DNA of 64,000 nt from Anniella stebbinsi (taxonomy: Eukaryota > Chordata > Lepidosauria > Squamata > Anniellidae): assembly GCA_029215795.1 (NCBI GenBank), contig JARDYH010000002.1:58257001-58321000 (forward strand). Direction: 5' to 3'. The notes under the pieces are model-generated. The model searched no databases. It was given only the letters and a program-made list of their open reading frames with translations, and was not told the origin of the DNA. Shown here in pieces: positions 55,393 to 64,000 of this stretch (within the stretch, counting starts at the first letter, position 1; each line of letters starts with the position of its first letter). The position numbers and the translations under genes were made by a program.

Positions 55393-57214
55393 TTGTTACA
55401 GCCAGGCACTAATTTAGCACATTCTTGCAGTAGCAGTTGTTATAAAGAAACCAAAAGCTCACACAGTTCTAATTTACTATGTCTGTACAAGACATTAAGC
55501 TTCTGTTGGAAGCATTTGTGGGCACAATTGGATTGGTGGTGTACCTTTTCTTCCCCAGCTGACAATATCACATCCATCAACTCAAGGTTTTTAAATAAAT
55601 GTCTTCCAGTTTTTCTATTTCTTTATAGAGTGGCGGTGAAATCCTGAATGCCTTTGTTTCTCCCTGTGTTTTAATTAGAAAGAAATTAGGGTGTGAACAA
55701 TAAACATGCAAATGTACAGAATTCATATAATCCCATCTGTGCTCAGGTTAGAAGGTACTAACATTGATGCCTAAAGCAATAGCTTTAACAGGAATAGATT
55801 GTATCCAGACGTTTTCTGCTAGGTGGAAACAGATTTGAAGGTAGGATGGGAAGGAAGCCACCCTTCCAGTTTATATTGCTGGCATCTAATGTTGAGAGGG
55901 ATTCATCCTCAATCACCTGGCAAGTTAGGATTGAATCAGAAAATACAAGGATCTCCATGACAGAGATGAATCACAAGTGATAGTTTAAAATACCAGATTA
56001 TGCTTGTTGCTTTTTTTCTTTATTAGTATATGAAATTATAATGCACAGTGTGCAGTATCCAGTTCTGTGCTACTGGTAATGTAAAGGATGTTGCAGTAGC
56101 ATAAATTTATCGCAATGTCAATAGCACATGCTGGCATGACAGGTTTTCTCTTAAGAGTTTAGGAGCAGAAGGTAGAGCTCCCAGATAGTCATATCTAAAC
56201 CACATTTTAAATAACCTCCTTGCATGTGAACATTGTGCCATCAAGCACTATTTGGTGTCGTGATAGAGATAGTTTACTCCAGCACAACGTCATTTACTTT
56301 AGTGGCAGTGCTGTGTTGGATGTTGCCCAATATTTAGATGCTTCACAATTTTTTTCCAAAAAAAATTAAGTGTGTGTGTGTATAATCCTATAGTTACATG
56401 AATACACCATTGAATTAAATATAGGTAGGCTGCACATCCCACGCTTCTCACTTCAGTGGGACCTGGAGTTTCAAATCCCAGGCATTGCATATTACATACA
56501 GGTGATATGAAATCACAGTGCAATAAAACACTGAACAAGTGTCATAGACCTGTTGATCAAGTATGCATTTTTACTTATGCTGCCTGCCTGTCAGAAATAG
56601 CCACTTTGGTTTTAATCTGTTCAGACCACATAATTCTTTCTGTTTCAGTTTATGAAAGGGTAAGATTTATCCTTTAATACAGTTAATGTAAAAGCTAAAC
56701 TGGTTAAGAGTGCATTTCTTTCCCTATCTTTCCAAATGCTTATCAGGGTTAATTCCATCAGGCTTCTTTTTTATTGAGATAAAGAATGTTCAGTCTCAAC
56801 AAGAGTTTCTGAGCAGAGAGTAGAGCTACCAGTTATTCGTATCTAACCACATTTTAAATAACTTTCTTGTATGTGAACATTAAGGTGCAGAAACATTCAC
56901 AGGGCATGCTGTAATTCTTGGTACTTTGGAGGCATAACATTTGCCAAGACACTTTGAATTGGCTATAAGATGTGGTTTTAGAACTTGGTCCAGACAGATT
57001 TTTCTAGCATCCATATTCTGCAGTACTTTAAATTCCTAAGCATTTGGATTCTTAATAAATATGTTAGTAATGCTAAGAAACTGATTGAATCATCTAAATT
57101 TTATGCTACATGCTTAAATATGCATGTGTTTGTTTATACTGTAAGAGAAAATCTAAGCGAAAGGCCATGCGTCATGTGCATTGCTTGTTCAGTTTCAGTA
57201 CCTGTGGGCTGTAT

Positions 57215-57378
57215 GCATTAGCGGAGCATTTCCCTCCCTCCTTCCTGTAGTCAACTACACTCCTCCCAAAGCTGCCCTGGAGATTGTCCTCTGGAGCAGG
57301 TTTGGGAGCTGTGCAGTGGGAGGAGAGGAAAGGGAAATCCCATTGCATTAGTGGAAGTCTACTTGCATGGCATTGGAT
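57215..57378. repeat. Foldback-like GC-rich repeat
   Basis: 'gagcatttccctccctcct' pairs with 'gaggaaagggaaatccc', and 'cctcccaaagctgccctgg' with 'gcaggtttgggagctgtgc'. The right end 'gcattagtggaagtctactt' resembles 19260-19300 ('tgagtggaagtctgcttgtg'), so the family recurs. Confidence 0.5.
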
Positions 57379-57380
57379 GG

Positions 57381-57530
57381 GGGAAGACTGGTAATTCAGT
57401 GGTAGAGCACCTGCTTTTCATTCAGAAGGTCCCAGATTCAATCCCTGGCATCTCCAGCTAGGGCTCAGAAAGGATCCTGCTTGAAATCCTGTCAGTGTTG
57501 ACAATACTGGGCTGGATGGACCATTATTGT
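57381..57530 (+). mobile_element. tRNA-derived SINE, head and body
   Basis: An A-box-like 'ggtaattcagtggtag' near 57390 and a B box 'agattcaatcc' at 57434-57444 mark a tRNA-like head. The body 'ctccagctagggctcagaaa' to 'actgggctggatggaccat' is the usual reptile SINE type. The copy stops before its expected tail, which reappears at 57893. Confidence 0.85.
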
Positions 57531-57534
57531 TGAT

Positions 57535-57678
57535 GTGTTGATGTGGTTTTTAAATGTATAGATTGTGTGTATGTTGTATGTTTTTGCTGTTTTAATTTTT
57601 GTATATTGTTTTTAATTGTTTTTAATCCTATGTAAACCGCCCAGAGAGCTTCGGCTATGGGGCGGTATACAAATGTAA

Positions 57679-57713
<35 letters not shown>

Positions 57714-57714
57714 A
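57535..57714 (+). mobile_element. L2-type LINE 3' tail inserted in the SINE
   Basis: T-rich sequence, 'taaaccgcccagagagcttc', 'ggctatggggcggtatacaa' and an (AAAT)n run of about nine units to 57714. Same end as at 54570. It separates the two SINE parts. Confidence 0.8.
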
Positions 57715-57891
57715 TTCAGACGACACTCTGAGCCACAGTGGTTAAGCATTTGAAACTGAACATGATGGCTTAGTGTGACTTGTGCACCATTCCTAACCAT
57801 GGTGGCTGCATAACCACAGATTAAACATGTTCACTAACCATTGGCTGCAAAACGGTTAGCAGCCTAACCTTGTCTTAGCGTGTTGTCTGAA
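57715..57891. repeat. Foldback element, 'ttcagacgacac' ends
   Basis: 'ttcagacgacac' at 57715-57726 is mirrored by 'gtgttgtctgaa' at 57880-57891 with one mismatch. Inner 'ccacagtggttaagc' and 'ggctgcataaccacag' type sequences also pair. The end motif matches the core of the foldbacks at 28232 and 32911. Confidence 0.75.
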
Positions 57892-57935
57892 TAGGCCCAA
57901 TATAAGGCAGCTTTCTAGGTTCTTACGTTCCTATG
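57892..57935 (+). mobile_element. SINE tail, separated from its body
   Basis: 'cccaatataaggcagctttc' and 'taggttcttacgttcctatg' is the tail that the SINE at 57381-57530 lacks. About 360 bp of later insertions lie between. Confidence 0.75.
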
Positions 57936-57939
57936 TAGC

Positions 57940-58265
57940 CCTCTAGTCATTTCATAACCTATGACCTGACTAGAATTCACCAGAAGAAGAGCCTTTAGTG
58001 TGGTAGCCCCTTCTTTTTCAAACTCCCTGTCCCTGGAGGCTGGGCAGGCACCAACAAGATGCTGCCACCAACGCCTCTTGAAAATAACTCTTTTCCAGGA
58101 AGCATTCCTCAAGTGACCAGGAACCATTTTTATTGGTACTTTGTTTCAAACTGAACAATTTTAATTTGCTGTTTTAGTTTTTAAAAAATCTTTTTTATTA
58201 CGTTCACTGTTCCGGAATCTGTTTTAGATATTGAGCGGTATATAATTATTGTAAATAAATAATAA
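57940..58265 (+). mobile_element. L2-clade LINE C-terminal scrap and 3' end
   Basis: A decayed frame with RRRAFSVVAP-like residues (57975-58020), then 'ttggtactttgtttcaaact' and the end 'agatattgagcggtatataa' with AAT units. Resembles the C-terminus of the reversed copy at 62262. Confidence 0.6.
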
Positions 58266-58954
58266 AGGGAGTGTTTTCTTTCTGTGTTATTTTGCAATCA
58301 TTTTCTTGTGAACAATAAGAATAAAAAAGCAATCTTAAATCAAAAAACATAGGCTATTATGCAGCCTAAACAGAATATTTTAATAATCAATTTTTTTGCC
58401 TTATTGTGGCAGTGCCCACTGCCTTTTAGTTAACTACTCTGTGTGTGTGTGTATAATATACATGCCGATATATGCAACAAAATATTGTATTACAAAGCTT
58501 ATGAATGCTTATACTCATTGACAGTTTACTAAGATATTACATTGACGTTTCTGGCTTCTGCTGGAATTAAAAGAAGTTCATGACTGAATAGTTAAAATGT
58601 CATCTAGTGAAACTTGACAGTGGTCTGATAGATAAAATTTAATATAATGGCCACAGAGCAGAGGCTCATGCAATTCCTGTTATATCCTATCAGGTCTTTG
58701 GACTTGTATTTCCTGGTCAGTAGTCCTCTGCCATTTGGCAAACTTCCTTTAAAACTCAGAGAAATTTTAAAAGGAGTTTAATGTGATACTCTTGTTGGTT
58801 TTGTTTCGTAAAAGTATTTTGAAGCATAGTTTCTCATTCAGAAGAAGCCAGCCTATAGATAAGATAAAATAACATTCTGGGGGAATGATCATCAACTATA
58901 ATTCTCAACATCTGCTTAAGGTAGTGAATAACTATGTTATACCCTATAAATCCA

Positions 58955-59078
58955 AGGTCTGGAAACGTGTGGTCCTCCAGATGTTGGGCTCCCATCAGAA
59001 ACAGCTGGAAAGGTCAGTGGATGATGGGAGTTGTAGTCCAACAACATCTGGAGAGATGCAGATTAGACAGCCCTGCTA
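58955..59078. repeat. Palindromic hAT-like MITE ('ccagatgtttgg' family)
   Basis: 'gtggtcctccagatgttggg' pairs with 'tccaacaacatctggagag', with 'gatgatgggagttgtagtcc' in the right arm. Ends are diverged. Confidence 0.75.
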
Positions 59079-59334
59079 TAGTGTACAAATACCATCTATA
59101 AATATCTTAAATAGAAACAATGTTTATATTTTAAAATGAGTGTGATGTTGAGGACCCTGCTTTGAATTAAGCATTGCTATCTGTATTTGCTCTAAAGCAT
59201 TGATTTCATTTATTTTTTAACAGTGATTGAAAGTGTTGCCCCACTATGCTTCCTGTGATACATTCTATTGCAGGAAGTTCTAAGTAGGGATAGCTGTATG
59301 AATCTATTATAATATGGGCAGTTAAAAAGCTTGT

Positions 59335-59400
59335 TACCTTTTAAAGTTCGATAGAGGTATTATGGCATAAGCTTTCATGGACCAGAGCCCACTATCAGAT
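59335..59400. mobile_element. Penelope-like element end, fragment
   Basis: 'tattatggcataagctttca' and 'tggaccagagcccactatca' correspond to 30710-30775 of the Penelope-like element. Confidence 0.5.
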
Positions 59401-59723
59401 GTGTGAGGAAGTGACAGCTGCCAATGCAGTGTGTTGGTTAGTATTTAAAGTGCTACAGGTTTCTTGGTTTTTAGAGGAACAAAACTAATATGTATGGAGG
59501 AGGGGGGACAGATTCTACAATTTTCTTTTTTTCTTACATTCTACAATTGCACAGATTCTTTATCTCAGAGCTATTGGAGAAATGACTGGGGTGTCTGTTA
59601 GGTAGTGTCAAGACAGTGTTGATAGGAGTGTGAAAGGGCTAAACTAAACAATCAGGTAAGCATGCATGGTGGATCTATGCACGTTAGCGTTACCTATTCT
59701 CATGCACGCATGATTGTGTGTGT

Positions 59724-59976
59724 GGCCCTGATTTGGACTGGGACCATGGTACTCTGGGAGGCGGTGGGTTAAGCCTCCCCCCAACCCATTTTTGGGGGTG
59801 AAATTCTACCACCTGTGGATGGAGGGTTTTAAAAAAAGATCTCCATTGACTCCAGTGGAGACATTTGTCTTTTTTAACACCCCCTCTCCCATGGGTGGGT
59901 GGAATTTCACGAATAAAAATGGATGGGGGAGATTTAACACCGATTTAACATCATGGTCCAGATGTAAATTGGGGCT
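59724..59976. repeat. Foldback element, 253 bp
   Basis: 'ggactgggaccatggta' near the left edge pairs with 'catggtccagatg' at the right. Inner pairs include 'ggggtgaaattctaccacc' with 'gggtggaatttcacgaata', and 'ctccattgactccag' closing on 'tggagacatttg'. No family recognised. Confidence 0.75.
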
Positions 59977-60879
59977 GTATTTACAGGAGAGAAGGAAAAG
60001 CTAGCTATAAACATGCTATGATGACTAGCGATTAGCCAAATGTTTAGTTTGTCCCTGAAAAAGAGACAAGGAAATGCATATGGAAGAGAAGATCGCTACA
60101 GTTCAGTTGTGCGTCTCTCGTAGCTGCAAGGGGAGCTCCTGGGGGCTATCTCAAGACCTATTTGTAGATAGCTCATTTCAGCTCATTGTCTGCTGCTAGC
60201 AATATGCTTTTCTGTTTGTGGTTCGTATTATGTACCAAGTCAGCTTTGTAGTTTAAAGCTTGTTTGCATACTGCTGCACATTACATTAAATTGAGAAATT
60301 GTGAACTATGAAAAGCTTTTGGGAAAAGTTGGCAAATTAGCTGTGCCATTTAAATAAAAAGGTGAACTAATTAACTACAGATCTCCTTGTTTGAGCAATT
60401 TCTGTCTTATCAGGGGATTGTATCATTAGGTTAATTGGATTTGAAGTCTGAGAAATAAAGTTGATGTTTAGTTTGATGCTATGATGTTTAGTGAGCTAGT
60501 TCTGCAAGTGAACGAGTGGTTTAAGGTGCTCATAACAGTTCTCCTATTCTTCAGGAGCCTTGTTTATATTTGCACTAAATGTCAATTTTGTAAGCAGATG
60601 ATTTTATTGCCCTATGGCAGTTCTTAACTATTGTTGATATAACCAAGACATTTTGGAGCTCAAAGTTATTAACTTTTAGTTTCAAGACAATGTTGCTTCT
60701 GCTTGATTTAATTTGTGAATCCACTTCCTTTCCCAGCATTTAAATTAAAAAAATTTTTTTAGATCTGTGCGTTTCCATTAAATTTTATGTTCCAGCCTTG
60801 CTTAGGTCTTGCACAACACAGTCATTTAATCATTATCTCCTAATACAAAATATATTTGTACATGCTACATTCTTTAAGC

Positions 60880-61219
60880 CAAGGGTGCAGAACCTCAGGT
60901 ATGAGGGCCAAATCCGGCCCTCCTGAGGTTCAAATCTGGCCCTCCAAGGTTCCCAGAAGGGCACACCCCATCCCTTTGGCCCCATCCAGTTTGTTTGGTG
61001 ATTTCCTGGTTTTTGTGCAGTTCTGTCCCCATTCTAAAAGGTTGTCATGGCTCTCCTAAGGCTTAGCTACTAGCAGTAAGAGCTTTAAGCTAAAATATGC
61101 TGATATTTTTGGCCTCATACCCTTTTTCCTTTGACCCCACCCACCACTGGAATAAAACTCCTGAAATCTTCCCCAAAACGGAAGTTAGTCCTCAGGCTGA
61201 AAGCGGTTCAGCACCCCTG
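60880..61219. mobile_element. hAT-like non-autonomous transposon
   Basis: Left end 'caagggtgcagaacctcagg' and right end 'ctgaaagcggttcagcaccc' plus 'ctg' are inverted, the CAGGGGTG-type end common in hAT elements. The flanking 8-mers 'ctttaagc' and 'ttttaaac' agree at six of eight positions, both differences being transitions, consistent with an aged 8-bp target duplication. The interior 'gggccaaatccggccctcc' is known from dispersed vertebrate repeats. Confidence 0.75.
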
Positions 61220-61345
61220 TTTTAAACCCTTATATGTTACTGTTTCTGTGATGTGTTTCAATATTGCATTCTCGATTGGTATCGTGTTGATCTTTGCCAC
61301 TTCTTTTCCTTTCCAAAAGCCTGTCAGTGACTTCACAATTACTCT

Positions 61346-61430
61346 TGACAGCACAATCCTATTTGGTCATACTCGGAAGTAAGTCCCATTCAGTTCAGTG
61401 GGACAATCAGGTAAATATGTATAGGATTGT
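61346..61430. repeat. Short dispersed repeat ('gagtaagcc/aagtaagtccca' family)
   Basis: 'gcacaatcctatttggtcat', 'ggaagtaagtcccattcagt' and 'atgtataggattgttgc': the ends are inverted ('caatcctat' against 'ataggattg'). Best of the three copies here. Confidence 0.65.
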
Positions 61431-61729
61431 TGCTTGAAATATATCCTCTGTAAGCTCACATGTTCTTATTGGGCTGTTCTGGAAAGTTTTAAAATTGTCA
61501 TTTAATTAAAAAAATGTGTTTGAACTTCTGTAGGGAATCCCCCAAATATGCAGAACAATTAGAAATGTAAATGAGCTTTAAAACTAGCTTTAACTATTAC
61601 TTCAAGAATCTGGGTTGAAGAGTGGGACAGCACCACAGTAGTGGTTGATAGCGATGAAAAGTAGCATTTCAACAACTAAGTGGAAGTGATACAATTACAA
61701 GACAGCATAATCCAAAAGGCACAGCATTC

Positions 61730-61850
61730 TCAAACCTAGTGCCCTTCAAATGCTTTGGAGTTCCCAGTATTCCTGACCATGGGAGGTGCTGTCTGCGGCT
61801 GGTGGTAGATGAGGTCCAAAAGATCTGGAGGGCATCAAGGCTGTATTTTG
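61730..61850. repeat. Palindromic hAT-like MITE ('ccagatgtttgg' family), decayed
   Basis: 'tagtgcccttcaaatgcttt' and 'ccaaaagatctggagggcat' pair around a 'cctgaccatgggag' centre. Confidence 0.6.
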
Positions 61851-62233
61851 GGACGGTTGAATAAAATAAGGTGTTGGATTTTATGTGAATTCAGAAAGAT
61901 ATATTTTTATGGATTGCCATGAATTTATATTGTGTCATTCTGTCATTTCTCCTTGGAGTTCTAAGGAAAGAATGCATTGATCATCAATTGCAATTTTGCG
62001 GGGGGGGGGGACTGATTTATGCCATTGGGTTTGTGAGCAACACGTTTTTACATTTTCTTATACTTAGCATATAAAATGGTGAATCAAAGTTTTGTAGAGC
62101 AACATTGCATAAATTCTATCTTGTAGAATGATGGAAGATATTGTCCCCAAATCCTTTAGTTTAAAGTACTATGAACTGGAGAAAAAAACATGTTTTAAAA
62201 TATTTTACATTTTCTCTTCTTTTATTTATTCCA

Positions 62234-62234
<1 letters not shown>

Positions 62235-62263
<29 letters not shown>
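62235..62263. repeat. (ATT)n microsatellite
   Basis: About nine ATT units, forming the reversed tail of the L2 element that follows. Confidence 0.9.
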
Positions 62264-62266
<3 letters not shown>

Positions 62267-63235
62267 TTCCATTTATATACCACCCCATAGCCGAAGCTCT
62301 CTGGGTGGTTTACAAAAATTAAAAACATTGAGCATTAAAAAAAGATATACAAAATATAAAACCATAAAAAACAAGTTATAAATACAATATTATTTAAAAC
62401 AACTATTCTGGGGTCAAACAACAACAACAACAACAAAACCCTCAACATATGCTGTTAAATGCCTGGGAGAAGAGGAAAGTCTTAACCTGGCGCCGAAAAG
62501 ATAACAATGTTGGTGCCAGGCAAGCCTCGTTGGGGAGGTCATTCCATAATTGGGGGGCCACCACTGAAAAGGCCCTCTCCCTTGTTGCCACCCTCCGTGC
62601 TTCCCTTGCAGTAGGCAACCGGAGGAGGACCTTAGATGTGGATCCTAGTGTACGGGTAGGTTCGTATTGGGAGAGGCGTTCCATCAGGTATTGTGGTCCC
62701 AAGCCATGTAAGGCTTTATAGTTAGAACCTTGAATTGGGCTTGGAAACGTATAGGCAGCCAATGCAAGCAGGCCAAAGTAGGTCTTATATGCTCAAACCT
62801 TCTGGTTCCTGTTATCAATCTGGCCGCTGCATTTTGCACAAGCTGCAGCTTCTGAACCGTCTTCAAAGGCAGCCCCACGTAGAGCACATTGCAGTAATCT
62901 AACTTGGAGATTACCAGAGCATAGTCAACTGAAGCCAGGTTATCCCTGTCCAGATAGGGGGTAGCTGGGCCACCAACCGAAGTTGGTAGAAGGCACTCCG
63001 TTGCCACCAAGGCCACCTGAGCCTCAAGTGACCGAGATAGTTCTAAGAGAACCCTCAAGCTACGAACCTCCTCCTTCAGGGGGAGAGCAACCCCACCCAG
63101 AACAGGTTGAACACCCTCCATCCGGTCAGCAGAACCACCCACTAACAGCATCTCAGTCTTGTTAGCCCTCATCCAGTCCGTTGTCGCAGCCAGGCATTGG
63201 TTCAGCACATCCACAGTCTCACCTGCTGAAGATGA
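62262..63235 (-). mobile_element. L2-clade LINE, reversed, frameshifted
   Basis: On the minus strand, from 63235 downwards, residues such as VDVLNQCLAATTDWMR, LDYCNVLYVGLPLKTVQKLQLVQNAA and CLHWLPIRF match the region after the RT core of L2. The frame then breaks near 62700, and the rest (YKALHGLGPQYLMERL to RRQVKTFLFSQAF) is in another frame, a single frameshift. The 3' UTR and ATT tail follow to 62262. The RT core and 5' part are missing. Related to, but of a different subfamily from, the copy at 20575. Confidence 0.88.
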
Positions 63236-63765
63236 AAAGGAGAAATAGAGTTGTGTTTCTTTTAGTATTTTATTGCTGGTATTTAGCAGCATTATTAAAT
63301 ACCTTAAATTTACCACTTTGAATTTAATACTCAATCTGAACTTAAAGTAAATGTTGCAACATACATGGGCTTTTCTAGAATTGTAATGAGGTACTGCCTT
63401 TGCTGTAAGTAGGCTTCTTTTGAGATTAGGCTATCAGTTTCTCCCATAATGCTTGTGCAAAGCTGGTGCTGTAGAGAGGAACTTGGTTTCCTTCAGCAGT
63501 TAGGTCATAATCCGTGAAATAATTTTATTTGAGATAATTATTTTGTTTGATTATATTGCAATTGTTTTCTAACTGGCTAGGAGAAGGATCACATATAAAC
63601 GGTTGTTCTGGAGTAATTGTTCAAAATATTTAATCTTTCCCCAATTAACAACATCTAAGGCTTTCCACATCAAAATACTATTAAAACGCTAGGTTAGCCT
63701 ATATTTTATAATTTGCATCTACCATCAGAATTGTTGATTACATTATTGCCATGATGATGATTGAT

Positions 63766-63900
63766 ACTTGCATCTCACCTTTCCTTTTTTCCCATTTTTT
63801 TCCAACCCCAACCCCTGTAAGTTAGATGGCTAAAGGATTTTATTGTGATTTGAATCCAGGTCTCCCTGGTCCAAATACAGTGCTATTTGCCACACACACC
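63766..63900 (-). mobile_element. tRNA-derived SINE, decayed
   Basis: Same reversed layout as 32521-32745: 'cttgcatctcacctttcc', 'tgatttgaatccaggtctcc' (the B-box region) and 'tgccacacacaccagcc' at the end. Strongly diverged. Confidence 0.5.
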
Positions 63901-64000
63901 AGCCCTTTTATTTTGTCATACTGTTGATATAGTATCAGTAGGAAGTCTAATCCCCATTGCTTTGGAAGCAACAGTTAAGTACATTAGTTGGGTGATTTCA

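Larger units (their letters stand above)
37948..64000 (+). other. FER: FER intron (partial), more than 26 kb
   Basis: No SH2 or kinase exon is found: I looked for the WYHG and FLVRES coding patterns and saw none. The intron therefore runs out of the window. It holds a truncated L1, several L2 copies, a CR1-like end, a SINE, a hAT-like element and foldbacks, listed separately. Stretches without recognised content include 38,700-41,000, 42,600-43,880, 48,100-49,900, 55,400-57,200 and 63,250-63,760. Confidence 0.85.

Noticed and set aside
1..64000. tRNA, rRNA or CRISPR-like arrays
   Set aside because: The only tRNA-like boxes belong to SINEs, and the tandem repeats have no spacers of constant length. 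Nothing suggests a bacterial or organellar origin.

Overview
The window is vertebrate nuclear DNA, most likely from a squamate reptile. It is mostly AT-rich, with GT-AG introns and one strong CpG island. The repeats are a squamate-type mixture: L2-clade LINEs with AT-rich microsatellite tails, a CR1 with the ATTCTATG-type 3' end, an L1 ORF2, a degraded Penelope-like element, tRNA-derived SINEs and many short foldback (MITE-like) elements. The species cannot be fixed from sequence alone.

The only host protein gene I can support is FER, the F-BAR/SH2 non-receptor tyrosine kinase, on the + strand. A CpG island at about 2230-3170 holds a probable promoter, with inverted CCAAT boxes, a TCACGTGA E-box and a candidate first-exon donor at 2635/2636. 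The first coding exon begins at 12909 with ATG at 12970. Eight consecutive coding exons (12970-13176, 15894-16067, 17142-17241, 28759-28942, 33551-33688, 34532-34651, 36849-36971, 37758-37947) read in frame through consistent intron phases 0,0,1,2,2,2,2,0. They give residues 1-412: the whole F-BAR domain and the FX/coiled-coil region. The SH2 and kinase exons were not found, so they should lie beyond the window. The last 26 kb is part of one long intron.

Layout: 1-2230 is upstream intergenic sequence. 2230-3170 is the CpG island. 2636-12908 is intron 1, with a CpG-rich palindromic element, foldbacks, L2 and CR1 pieces and a large inverted repeat. 13-38 kb holds the coding exons, whose introns carry an L2 with a 396-codon ORF, a Penelope-like element broken by two insertions, and several foldbacks. 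37948-64000 is the large intron, with a 5'-truncated L1 whose ORF2 has one visible late stop, nested L2/SINE/foldback clusters near 54-58 kb, and a hAT-like element at 60.9-61.2 kb.

The most notable features are the foldback elements, in several families with arms from 24 to about 190 bp, and the nested insertions that let their relative ages be read. I saw no system that is clearly new to biology. Several foldback families are abundant enough here to be worth naming and mapping.
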